Shown here: piece by piece, positions 6,795 through 14,712 of the stretch | How the letters are laid out: the number at the start of each line of letters is the position of its first letter | How positions within the stretch are numbered: the stretch's first letter is position 1 | DNA from: JBFIHZ01 sp041601535 | Lineage (GTDB): Bacteria; Pseudomonadota; Gammaproteobacteria; Xanthomonadales; SZUA-36 | Assembly (NCBI GenBank): GCA_041601535.1 | Contig: JBFIHZ010000043.1 | Span: 1 to 17,940 of the forward strand | Reading direction: 5' to 3' | DNA length: 17,940 nt | The notes under the pieces: model-generated | The model's input: only the letters and a program-made list of their open reading frames with translations | What the model was told of the DNA's origin: nothing | Databases searched by the model: none | Translations under genes and position numbers: made by a program

Positions 6795-8066
6795 TCAGGT
6801 TGACCTGACCGGCACCAGCTTGCCGTCTCTCAGGCAGACAATCTCCCCTTCGGGCAGGTCAGGGGGAAACACCGAGATCATATCCCTGGGGTCCTTTACG
6901 ATGGACATGCCATTGGGGATTTCCCGGCCCGGCACCACCCAGACATCGGCGCCGATCCTGGCGTTGTGCCCCACGCATACGCCGAGAAAGTTCATGCCGG
7001 TGTCCTCGATTCTTCCCTTGTGCAGCACCTTGACCGTGCCTTCGAATTTGACATCCAGCAAGCGGCACACCAAGGCCATAAAGACATTCCGGCCCACCAT
7101 GGTGCCCTGTATCCTGCCCGCCTGGGTGCCTGGATAAACGACGCACATCCGCGCCAGGCCACGGGGAGAATCGAAGGAATTTGCACCGAAAACCGAACCG
7201 GTGACAATGCTTTGATCGCTGATGTGTACGCCATCACCCAGGATACTGCCCCTGACCACACTGTAGGCGCCGATTTTGACGCCATCGCCAAGAATGCTGG
7301 CCTGCACAACCGCAGTCGGGTGGATCTGGCAGCCTTTGCCTTTGACGACAAATCGCTGGGCAATCTTTTGCTTGTCCAAAGAAAACGCAGACAGCGCCCG
7401 CAGGATCATGTTGAATCTGTTTGCCAGGAACCTGGTGCGCAGTGTTTCCAACAACACCACCAGATTGAGCAACCACAGATTGGCCCAGTGACAAACATGC
7501 AGCAAGGTGGCATCTGAAAACGCCGGAGTGAATGACGGGTTCATGGAAATGGGCAGGACCGTTCCAGGCTCAATCGGCCGCGCCGTTTGCTTTGCCTCAA
7601 TACGCGCCAGGGGTATTGTCTTCAGGTCGCCAGTGGACGGCAGCTGACCGCGGCAGCGGTACATGCCATAGGCGACAAGTTCGGCACCGGAGGAGGCGTC
7701 CTGTTCGGTGCGCAGATCCTGCAAAAATTTTGTGAACTCGGTAAATGGCCCGGCCTCCAGCGCACAGCCGCTCGAACCCGGCTGCTTCGCCGACACCGCC
7801 AGAAAGCGCTGCAAGGCCGAAGCCGAGAAGTACAGGTCGTCGCGGATCAGCAGGAACTCCGGATCGGTGATCAGCGTCGGATCATCGGTCTCGCCAAGCT
7901 CCAGCCCCTCGGCCTGCAGCGTCCTGCGTTGGTGTTCTTCAAGCGGAACATTACAGATCAGCACGTCACCGACAGCGTCCATAAATGGCGAAATAACTGC
8001 TTGGGTATTCCACAGGTAGGCTTTCACCGACCCATAGTAGAAAGCTCCCGATAGGGATTCAAGCAC
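6795..8066 (-). CDS. left-handed beta-helix transferase-like protein (paralog 1)
   Basis: A protein of up to 423 residues, similar along its whole length to the upstream neighbour at 8211-9515. The N-terminal half (SPFMDAVGDVLICNVPLEEHQ, then LLIRDDLYFSASALQRFL) resembles a nucleotide-sugar pyrophosphorylase fold, but I see no GxGTRL-type nucleotide loop, so it may be catalytically dead. The C-terminal part (about 242-395) has hexapeptide repeats of left-handed beta-helix acyl- or nucleotidyltransferases, for example VVQASILGDGVKIGAYSVV, and later GVCVGHNARIGADVWVVPG. It is probably cytoplasmic; no signal peptide is seen. The start is uncertain: a GTG at 8066 or a GTG at 8027 (giving MKAYLW, matching the paralog's ATG) are both possible, and neither has a clear ribosome site. 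The substrate is unknown; modification of a sugar, cell-wall or storage precursor is a guess from the fold. Confidence 0.8.
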   Translation of the reverse strand: MLESLSGAFYYGSVKAYLWNTQAVISPFMDAVGDVLICNVPLEEHQRRTLQAEGLELGETDDPTLITDPEFLLIRDDLYFSASALQRFLAVSAKQPGSSGCALEAGPFTEFTKFLQDLRTEQDASSGAELVAYGMYRCRGQLPSTGDLKTIPLARIEAKQTARPIEPGTVLPISMNPSFTPAFSDATLLHVCHWANLWLLNLVVLLETLRTRFLANRFNMILRALSAFSLDKQKIAQRFVVKGKGCQIHPTAVVQASILGDGVKIGAYSVVRGSILGDGVHISDQSIVTGSVFGANSFDSPRGLARMCVVYPGTQAGRIQGTMVGRNVFMALVCRLLDVKFEGTVKVLHKGRIEDTGMNFLGVCVGHNARIGADVWVVPGREIPNGMSIVKDPRDMISVFPPDLPEGEIVCLRDGKLVPVRST

Positions 8067-8210
8067 CAGCGAAGCGGAAGGCGAAACACCAGCGGATCAC
8101 CGCTGTTCCGCGGGCTGGCAATAGCGTCGATAGTCGCATTCACTGGTCGGGATGGAAATTGCGTCCGGTGCGACCCACCCCAATCAGCGCGCAACCGCGG
8201 CCGCCTTGCC

Positions 8211-9515
8211 TCAGGAATCCGGCAGCTGGCCGTCGTCAGTGGTATCAGCAGCGGCAGGCTGACCGCCCACCGGCACCAGCCGGCCGTCCTCTATCCAGTA
8301 CGCCATGCTTTCCGGCAGTTCATCATCGCTTCTGGTGTAGACGTCTTTGGCGTTTTTGACAATGACCGTGCCATTGGGAATGTCCCGGCCGGCCGCCAGC
8401 CACACACCCGCGCCCAGGCGGGACTCATGACCGACGCAGGCACCCAGAAAATTCATGCCGGTGTCCTCAACCCGCCCCTGGTGAGGTACCTTGATGGTGC
8501 CACCGAACTTGATATCCAGCAGGCGCGCGATCGAGGATAGAAACACGTTTCGGCCAATCAGGCTGGCCTGTATCCGGCCCGAGCGCGTGCCCGGATAAAT
8601 CACGCACAGCTTGGACCAGCCGCGCGGACAGCTCATCACGCCGTCACCAAAAACCGAACCGGTGAGAATGCTTTGCTCGCCCACCTGCACGCCATTACCC
8701 AGGATGCAGCCCTGCACCATGCTGAAGGCTCCGATCTGGACATTGTCACCGAGAATACACCCCTGAACCATGGCCGTCGGGTGAATCTTGCAACCCTTGC
8801 CCTTGATCACGAAACGCTGGGCGATCTTGTGCTTTTGCAGGGAAAACGCCGACAGCACACGCAGAATGAGTTTCAGCTTGCTGGAGGTGAATGCCTTGCG
8901 CAGCGTATCCACTAACACCAGCAGATTGAGCAGCCACAGATGGGTCCAGTGGCGCACATGCAACAGGGTGGCATCTGAAAAAGCCGGCGTGAACGTCACC
9001 TCCATGGTTTCAGGCAGAAAGCTGCCCGCCTCGATCGGTTTGGCCGACTGTTTTGCCTCGATGCGCACCAGCGGCACGGAATGCATCAGCTGCTCAGGCT
9101 GCACCGGGCCGCGGCAGCGGTACAGGCCGTAGGCCATCAGCCTGGCGCCCGAGGCGGCATCATCCCCGCTCCGCAGGTCCTGCAGGAATTGGGTGAAGTC
9201 GGTAAATGGCCCCTGCTGCAGCGCGCAGGCGCAGGTTTCCTGCGCTTCGGCCGATGCGGCCAGAAACCGCCGCAGCGCGGTCGCGCAGAAATACAGGTCA
9301 TCCCGCACCAGCAGAAATTCGGAGTCGGTGATGCATGCAGGATCATCCGTCTCGACAACCTCAAACCCCTCAGCCTGCAGCGTTTGACGCTGACGCTGCT
9401 CAAGCGTGATGTTGCAGATCAGCGCATCACCCACCGCATCCATAAACGGGGAAATCAGGGTCCGGGTTTTCCAGATATAGGCTTTCATCGGGCCATAGTA
9501 GGAATAGCCCGACAC
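8211..9515 (-). CDS. left-handed beta-helix transferase-like protein (paralog 2)
   Basis: Upstream member of a tandem pair, up to 434 residues. Identity to the gene at 6795-8066 is clearly above half by eye, with long shared stretches such as SPFMDAVGD, RDDLYF, PAFSDATLLH, KIAQRFV, KGKGC and EDTGMNFLG. The beta-helix region contains a nearly repeated 17-18-residue coil (MVQGCILGDNVQIG, then MVQGCILGNGVQVG), which is one full turn of three hexapeptides. The N-terminal half again looks like a degenerate pyrophosphorylase domain without the GxGTR loop. It has a longer C-terminal tail (about 20 residues, acidic, AAADTTDDGQ) than its partner. The start is either GTG 9515 or ATG 9488. The frame between them (SGYSYYGP) is matched in the paralog, which favours the longer form, but no strong ribosome site supports either. 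Function unknown; the two may form hetero-trimers or act on related substrates. Confidence 0.8.
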   Translation of the reverse strand: MSGYSYYGPMKAYIWKTRTLISPFMDAVGDALICNITLEQRQRQTLQAEGFEVVETDDPACITDSEFLLVRDDLYFCATALRRFLAASAEAQETCACALQQGPFTDFTQFLQDLRSGDDAASGARLMAYGLYRCRGPVQPEQLMHSVPLVRIEAKQSAKPIEAGSFLPETMEVTFTPAFSDATLLHVRHWTHLWLLNLLVLVDTLRKAFTSSKLKLILRVLSAFSLQKHKIAQRFVIKGKGCKIHPTAMVQGCILGDNVQIGAFSMVQGCILGNGVQVGEQSILTGSVFGDGVMSCPRGWSKLCVIYPGTRSGRIQASLIGRNVFLSSIARLLDIKFGGTIKVPHQGRVEDTGMNFLGACVGHESRLGAGVWLAAGRDIPNGTVIVKNAKDVYTRSDDELPESMAYWIEDGRLVPVGGQPAAADTTDDGQLPDS

Positions 9516-9692
9516 TGCTGCAAGTTGAAATCTCGGCCAGGGACGGCCATGCGGCCAGCGGTGGCATCAAACCGACAGGCAGGTGCCGGATACTCGCTTC
9601 CGGTACCCACCGCTTGCCGGGGAAGCCGAATCCTTAGCAACCGTTCGGGTTGGATTGCGTAAATCTTTCCGCACCAAGTGGAGGATGGCCCT

Positions 9693-9727
9693 GCGAATTA
9701 ACGGGCCGGCCAGGGTTGGCCGGCCCG
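9693..9727 (-). terminator. intrinsic terminator of the large surface-protein gene
   Basis: CGGGCCGGCC (9702-9711) and GGCCGGCCCG (9718-9727) form a perfect 10-bp GC-rich stem with a 6-nt loop. On the minus strand it starts 7 bp after the stop codon of the gene ending at 9735 and is followed by TTAATT, a modest T-rich tract. Confidence 0.75.
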
Positions 9728-9734
9728 GATTGGG

Positions 9735-12700
9735 TCAGTACAGCCGACGCACGGCCAGGCCGCCGATGCCGAGCAGGAGCAGCATCAAGGCGAGCATGCC
9801 GCCGCGGTTCAAGCTCGGGATACCCTCGAAAAACACCGTGTTGGTGACCACGCAGTCGGCACCCTGGCCGGCGCGGATAACGAGGTTGTCACAGCCGTTG
9901 TCAACCTCAACAGCCGCGTCCATCACCTGCTCGGTAACCCGGCAGGTCGAAGCCGGATAGGACGGGGTAACGGCCGCAGTAAAGGTCTGGTTGCCGCTGC
10001 CTGAGAAGCTGAGGCACCAACTCGACGGGGCAGGCGCGGCCGGAGCCTCCGCCGGGCAGACCGGGTCGGCACCGTCGATGGGCGCGTCACACCACAGCGT
10101 GAGTTTGAAGTCGGTGGCGGTGAAATCGCCGCCGGCCTGTTCGATGACCCACTGCTTGGTGATTTCCACGTTCACCGGGTTCACCGTGTTGACGATGGCA
10201 CAGGTGTTGCCGGCATCGCGTCCGACGTCAAAGAAGTGGCAGCCCGAGACGTCATCATCCACCGCGCCGGGTCCGGCCGCCTGGTAAGACGGCGTGTACC
10301 CGGCGGGGACGGTCTCAAAAACCGTGCAGTCGAGTTCGCCCGCATCGAAGTCCACCACGACGAAATTGACGCTGGTGCTTTCACTGATCATGGCCGTCTG
10401 AGTCAGGGGCAGACCGGTATTGCAGTCCAGCGTGACGTTTACCGGAGTCGGGTTGACGCTGTCGCTGAACGACTTTGTCACCGCGAAGGTCGCGCGGGTG
10501 CGGATGCCCTGGTTGGTAATCGTGCAGGACGGGCCGGGATCGGCGCCCGGGTTCACGTTAATGGCATCGCAACTGCTGGCGGCCTGGAAGTAACCGTCCG
10601 GAACCGTTTCGGTCGCGCTGCACACCATGCCTTCCTGCGGGATGCCGCTCACCGTGAAGGTCGCAACGCCGCCCACTGTGGCCACGTTCACCCCGCCGTT
10701 TTCGGCGATGGTCCCGCCCGGGCAGCTCAGGGTGATCAGCACCTCCGGATGCGGCCCGGCCGTGCCCGCAGCATATGCCTTGTTGACGGTTACGGTGGTG
10801 GGCTCGTCGGTGCCAACCACCAGCAAGTCGCGCGCCTGGCCGAACTCAATGGTGGAACCATCCATCAGGCCGCTCAACGACCCAGTGGTGTTCCAGTAAC
10901 TGCGTACGGCGGCCATCGCCGGAACCTGCAACACCACATCAAACGTACACGACCCGCCAGCAGCCAACACACCGTTGATCAACTGGATGCGGGTATTGCC
11001 CGCGAACCCCGTGAGGGAAGAGCCGGGGCCGCAGACATCACTCATCGGCAGCCCGGTCGCAACCAGGCCCGACATGACGTTACTGAGGTCGTCGGCGAAG
11101 GCGATGTTGCTCGCATCCAGGTCGGCGCTGAGGTTCTGGATGGTAAACCGCAGGGTCACGGTACCGCCCGGCAGAACCGGATCATCGATAAATTCCTTGC
11201 TCATCGCCAGGCCGGCGATTTCGAGCGTGTCGCTGGCCGCCGGACCGGTGACCGCCACGCCGCGCGCGGTGGCGGTGACCGCGCTGGTGGTGTTGCCGTA
11301 ACTGCCCGGCGCCGCACCGCCCGGCACCTGCAGCGGCACCTGGAAGGTACAACCGCCGCCGGCCGGTACGTTGCCACCGGTCAGGTTCAGGGTGCTGCTG
11401 CCTGAAAGCGTTGAGCCTGCCCCACAGACGTCGTTCAGTGGCAACCCGGTGGCCACCAAGCCGCTGAGGGTGGCGTCGAGGTTATCGCTGAAGGCCAGGT
11501 TGGTGAAATGGTCCACCACGTCCTGGTCGGGCTGGCCGGCGTTGCCGTTGGCGATCGAGAACTCCAGCGTAGCCGTGCCCGGTGAAGCGGCCGGGTTATC
11601 GAGGAAACGTTTAATCAGCTGCGGTGCACCGACAATCTCAAACTGGTCCTCGGCCGGAGCGCCCGTGACGGTCGCACCGTCGACCACGGCCGTAAGGGCA
11701 CTGCTGCGGTTTTCATAGCTGCCGTTGCCTGCCATTGGCGACACCGTGAGCTGGAGCGAGAACGTACAACTCGCCCCCGCTGCCAGGCTGCCGCCGGACA
11801 TCAGCAACAGGGCCAGATTGCCCTGGCCGCCCGAGCTGCCGGCGTTCAGCGGCTGGTAGGCAAAGGTCGATCCGGGCCCGCAAGCGCCGTCCGCCGGCAC
11901 CACAACGGCGCCCGGCAAGGCCACGTCAAATTCATCGAGGAAGCTAATGTCCGTCGCTTCGAAGGACGCGCTGGTGTTGGTGATTGAAAACTCCAGCTCC
12001 ACCATGCCGCCGGCCGCTGCCGGCTCACCGAGGAAGGTCTTGGTGAAGACCGGCACCGGCGCCACGTGGAGGATATCACGCGCGCCATAGTCCGGAATCG
12101 TGGCCGGAACCTCACCGCCCAGGCTCGAGCTCACCATCGAGGCCTCGTTGGGGTAGGCCCCACTGGGCGCGGCGGGTGGCACGCTGAGGCTGACGTCGAA
12201 CGTGCAGCTCTGGCCGGGGGCCAACTGGCCGCCGCTCAGGCTGATCAGGCCGGCTCCGGAGAGCGACGAACCGGCGCCGCAGACATTGCTCAATGGCAAA
12301 CCGGTGGCCGCGAGCCCGGACAATGTGGCATCCAGGTCATCGGTAAATGCGATGCCGGTGGCGGTGTCGGTGCGGCTGCGGTTGGTCAGCGTAAAGCGCA
12401 GGATTACATCATCGCCCGGGGCCACCGGGTCATCGAGGAATTCCTTGACGAGCGCCACCGGCGCGGCACTGACCGTGAGCCGGGCGCTGGCGCGGCCGGC
12501 CGCTTCAAGATCGGTCTGCAGCACACCCGAAACGTTGCCCAGCACACCAACGGCCTGGGGCACCACGTCGACCTGGACGTAGCAGTTATCGGCTGCGGCC
12601 ACGGCAGGATGCGACAGACTGCCTATAATCAGAAGACTGATATCCCGGCTGCCCGCTTCGGCGATCAACTCGGTTATGGTGGAGGCCGAGCCACAGTCGG

Positions 12701-13379
12701 TCGATGCATTGGCCGGGGAGGCGATTTGCAGGCCGTCGGGCAGCCGGTCGGTGAACTCCAGGAACTCTTCCGCGCTGGGGTTGGCGGTGTTGTCGATGAT
12801 GAAGATAAGCGTGGTCCGCTCACCCAGAATCACGTCGGAGTCCGTGAAAAATTTGCCGAAGCCCGGCAGGCTGTCCGTGACCTCCAGGTCGGCCGCAGCG
12901 CTGCCGTGGTTGCCCGCACTGGAGGTGAGGTCACCACTGACATTCATGTGCGTTCCGATGGTCGTGCTGTACACGTTTACGCGGATTACGCAGTGGCTGT
13001 CCGCATCCAGCGATCCGCCAGTCAATGCGATCGTGACACCGCCCTGTGGTGCCGTGACCTGACCCTTGCAGGATGAGCGGACATCCGGGACCGGCGCAAT
13101 CTGTACCCCGGCCGGCAAGGTGTCGCTGAAGGCCAGATCCGTTACGGGCACCGCGGGATCGATATTAGCTATGGTGAATTGGAGCGTGGTGGTTGATCCC
13201 GGACCGATCACGGCCGGCTGGAAGAACTTCACAAAGTCCACCACCACGCCAGCACTTGCCGGCAGTGGCGTCAGTGCCAGCAGCAGCAAGGCAACCATTA
13301 CCCACGACCAACGGGTGCGTCGAGGGCTTCTTGCTCCGCGCCGGACGCAGCCTATCGTGTTATCCAAAGGACCGTTCAT
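9735..13379 (-). CDS. multidomain surface protein with IPTL-CTERM-type tail
   Basis: A 1214-residue exported protein. The signal peptide has an extended basic n-region (RRGARSPRRTRW), a hydrophobic core near 27-38 and probable cleavage after ASA at 43. Six Ig-like repeats of DUF7933/DUF11 type follow at about 47-167, 171-304, 306-440, 442-583, 585-722 and 724-855. Each opens with a K-x-F motif (VKFF, GKFF, VKEF, TKTF, IKRF, SKEF), then a beta strand ending in I-x-N, then a conserved Cys and a SCTF-like strand. Three prealbumin/SpaA-like domains come next (about 860-957, 962-1065, 1068-1183), each ending C-x-[IV]-[TV]-N. The last 28 residues (IPSLNRGG, hydrophobic helix, RRLY) match the IPTL-CTERM sorting-signal pattern. 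It is probably an adhesin or matrix component held at the cell surface. The start at 13379 has GGAG 7 nt upstream. It lies 72 bp after the fibre-like gene, likely in one operon. It contains no catalytic motif. Confidence 0.9.
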   Translation of the reverse strand: MNGPLDNTIGCVRRGARSPRRTRWSWVMVALLLLALTPLPASAGVVVDFVKFFQPAVIGPGSTTTLQFTIANIDPAVPVTDLAFSDTLPAGVQIAPVPDVRSSCKGQVTAPQGGVTIALTGGSLDADSHCVIRVNVYSTTIGTHMNVSGDLTSSAGNHGSAAADLEVTDSLPGFGKFFTDSDVILGERTTLIFIIDNTANPSAEEFLEFTDRLPDGLQIASPANASTDCGSASTITELIAEAGSRDISLLIIGSLSHPAVAAADNCYVQVDVVPQAVGVLGNVSGVLQTDLEAAGRASARLTVSAAPVALVKEFLDDPVAPGDDVILRFTLTNRSRTDTATGIAFTDDLDATLSGLAATGLPLSNVCGAGSSLSGAGLISLSGGQLAPGQSCTFDVSLSVPPAAPSGAYPNEASMVSSSLGGEVPATIPDYGARDILHVAPVPVFTKTFLGEPAAAGGMVELEFSITNTSASFEATDISFLDEFDVALPGAVVVPADGACGPGSTFAYQPLNAGSSGGQGNLALLLMSGGSLAAGASCTFSLQLTVSPMAGNGSYENRSSALTAVVDGATVTGAPAEDQFEIVGAPQLIKRFLDNPAASPGTATLEFSIANGNAGQPDQDVVDHFTNLAFSDNLDATLSGLVATGLPLNDVCGAGSTLSGSSTLNLTGGNVPAGGGCTFQVPLQVPGGAAPGSYGNTTSAVTATARGVAVTGPAASDTLEIAGLAMSKEFIDDPVLPGGTVTLRFTIQNLSADLDASNIAFADDLSNVMSGLVATGLPMSDVCGPGSSLTGFAGNTRIQLINGVLAAGGSCTFDVVLQVPAMAAVRSYWNTTGSLSGLMDGSTIEFGQARDLLVVGTDEPTTVTVNKAYAAGTAGPHPEVLITLSCPGGTIAENGGVNVATVGGVATFTVSGIPQEGMVCSATETVPDGYFQAASSCDAINVNPGADPGPSCTITNQGIRTRATFAVTKSFSDSVNPTPVNVTLDCNTGLPLTQTAMISESTSVNFVVVDFDAGELDCTVFETVPAGYTPSYQAAGPGAVDDDVSGCHFFDVGRDAGNTCAIVNTVNPVNVEITKQWVIEQAGGDFTATDFKLTLWCDAPIDGADPVCPAEAPAAPAPSSWCLSFSGSGNQTFTAAVTPSYPASTCRVTEQVMDAAVEVDNGCDNLVIRAGQGADCVVTNTVFFEGIPSLNRGGMLALMLLLLGIGGLAVRRLY

Positions 13380-13451
13380 ATTCTGACTCCAACCTCACGC
13401 CAACATCGTTGATGGCCACACCTGAAAAGGCCCTGGCCCAGCACGGACTGC

Positions 13452-14297
13452 TTACTGTGCGCCGCCCATTTCCGCGAGCCGGCGTTCCAGTTCGCCGATG
13501 CGGGATTGTTGCTGCAACGTGTAGAGAGTCAGTTCCTCGACTTTCTTCAGCAGACTGACCTGCAGTTCCGTCATGTTCACCCCGTTGGCGCCGACTTCGG
13601 CAGCCGACGGAATACCCGGCAGGCGATTGTTGGTAGAGATGTAGGACTGCAGATCGTCGAGTGGCATCAGCGCGTAGGAGGGCGAGAACACGTAGTCGGG
13701 AAACTCGTCGGGCGGCGTGCCGGCGGTCAAGGTACCCGGAATGGTGACATCGCCGTTGCTCTCCAGCACGAAGACCTCGGTGCCGCCCACGGAGATGGTG
13801 AGCTGTGATTCATTGGCGACGATGTCCCAGTGTTGCGGATCGAAGGCCCCACCCCCCTGCTCCAGGCGGATTCCGGGCTGGTTGGCGGCGCGGATGTGCA
13901 GGTTCTGGGCCGGGGCGCTGGTGCCCAGTCCGACGTGACCCAACGGCCCGATATGGAAGCTGGTGCTGGGCGCACCACCCACCACGCGGAACGGCATGGT
14001 TCCCGCATCCAGGTCCTCGACGGCGAAGTAGCTGAGCCCGCCATTGTTCGAATCGTTGAGCGTGATCTGCCAGTCGGTCGTGGGGAACGCTGCCGAGTTG
14101 CTGGTATCCCTGAAGCGGATGCGCAGGTTGTTCTCCGACAGCCGCATCGTCTCGAAACCAAAGTTCTCGCCTTCGATGCAATCGAGCCCGAAGCAGGCGC
14201 TGCCCTGGACGATCTGGTCGTCGAGGATCACATTATCGGCGTACGCCGCGGGCAGGGTCAGGGCGCAGATGAAACAGGTGGCGGTCAGTTTTCTCAT
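13452..14297 (-). CDS. secreted fibre-like protein with S74-like C-terminal motif
   Basis: A 281-residue protein with a signal peptide (MRKLTATCFICALTLPAAYA, cleavage about residue 20). The middle is beta-rich with segments such as RLSENNLRIRFRDTS and HIGPLGHVGLGTSAPAQNLHIR, reminiscent of phage-tail-fibre and adhesin shafts. The C-terminus (about 199-281) has the pattern PDYVFSPSYALMPLDDLQSYI, NRLPGIPSAAEV, LLKKVEELTLYTLQQQ and a short coiled coil, known from the intramolecular-chaperone (peptidase S74-related) end of many exported bacterial proteins. A trimeric fibre is likely. No autocleavage Ser could be assigned. The ATG at 14297 is chosen because it gives the signal peptide and has AAGGA 7 nt upstream; the open frame extends to 14354 without such support. 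It lies immediately upstream of the large surface-protein gene and is probably co-expressed with it. Confidence 0.85.
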   Translation of the reverse strand: MRKLTATCFICALTLPAAYADNVILDDQIVQGSACFGLDCIEGENFGFETMRLSENNLRIRFRDTSNSAAFPTTDWQITLNDSNNGGLSYFAVEDLDAGTMPFRVVGGAPSTSFHIGPLGHVGLGTSAPAQNLHIRAANQPGIRLEQGGGAFDPQHWDIVANESQLTISVGGTEVFVLESNGDVTIPGTLTAGTPPDEFPDYVFSPSYALMPLDDLQSYISTNNRLPGIPSAAEVGANGVNMTELQVSLLKKVEELTLYTLQQQSRIGELERRLAEMGGAQ

Positions 14298-14712
14298 GAT
14301 GGTTTCCTTGGTACTCCGGCCAGTGCCAGCCGCTTTACGGATGCACACAGGCACGCTGCGGGCGTAACGCCCACGGCAATGTGATAAGGGCCCTCAGGGA
14401 CACAGGGTCCGGGAATTACAGAAAGGCGACGGGATGCACCCTCCTTATGCCGGGAAATCGGCGATGCTTCAGTTTATGCCACATTGCGGAAACAGCACAA
14501 CAGATATTCGCAGCGTGATCGCAGTTTTCTCCGCATGCTGGCGCTGTGCCACCTCCAATCATCGTGGACGGCCTTTTTTGGTAACCAGAAACGCGGTCAA
14601 GCCATTTGCCGCGAATTTCGGGGTGCTTGCCGCCGTTCGCTTTCGCAATCTGCCGCGCACGCGCTAGACTGCGCGTTTCCCATACCGTCCCGTGTGACAG
14701 GAGTGATCCGGA
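14298..14712. other. divergent intergenic region
   Basis: This 415-bp stretch lies between the fibre-like gene (-) and the DUF885 gene (+). It contains a candidate DUF885 promoter near 14642-14670 and, in the 5' leader of the minus-strand operon, a small hairpin GGGCG-TAA-CGCCC at 14360-14372. Short open frames exist on the plus strand but lack ribosome sites and have atypical composition. No RNA gene was recognised. Confidence 0.6.
14642..14670 (+). promoter_or_regulatory. candidate promoter of the DUF885 gene
   Basis: TTCGCA (14642-14647) and TAGACT (14665-14670) are separated by 17 bp and resemble sigma-70 -35 and -10 hexamers (4 of 6 each). The -10 is framed exactly by ACGCGC (14659-14664) and its inverse GCGCGT (14671-14676), which could be a repressor site. 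The start codon is 43 bp further on. It rests on consensus matching only. Confidence 0.35.

Noticed and set aside
6794..6809. GTCAGGT-TG-ACCTGAC hairpin at the end of beta-helix paralog 1
   Set aside because: It overlaps the stop codon, has a loop of only two bases and no T-tract follows on the minus strand, so it is not called a terminator.
8090..8105. CAGCGG-ATCA-CCGCTG hairpin between the two beta-helix paralogs
   Set aside because: The stem is only 6 bp and is followed by GTGTTTCG, not a T-run. A weak attenuator is possible but not supported.
10236..11405. 389-codon open frame on the plus strand inside the large surface-protein gene
   Set aside because: It lies antisense to a well-supported repeat protein in GC-rich DNA. 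It has no signal, domain or ribosome site, and its Arg/Gly/His-rich composition is typical of antisense frames.
12066..13076. 336-codon plus-strand open frame opposite the N-terminal repeats of the surface protein
   Set aside because: Same reasoning: an antisense shadow of a gene with clear signal peptide and repeats.
14310..14335. Possible sigma-54 promoter (TGGCAC) on the minus strand before the fibre-like gene
   Set aside because: The -12 GC element is missing at the required spacing and the motif would lie almost at the start codon.
14434..14667. 77-codon plus-strand frame in the intergenic region before the DUF885 gene
   Set aside because: It has no ribosome site, unlikely residue composition and no signal peptide; it also overlaps the candidate DUF885 promoter.
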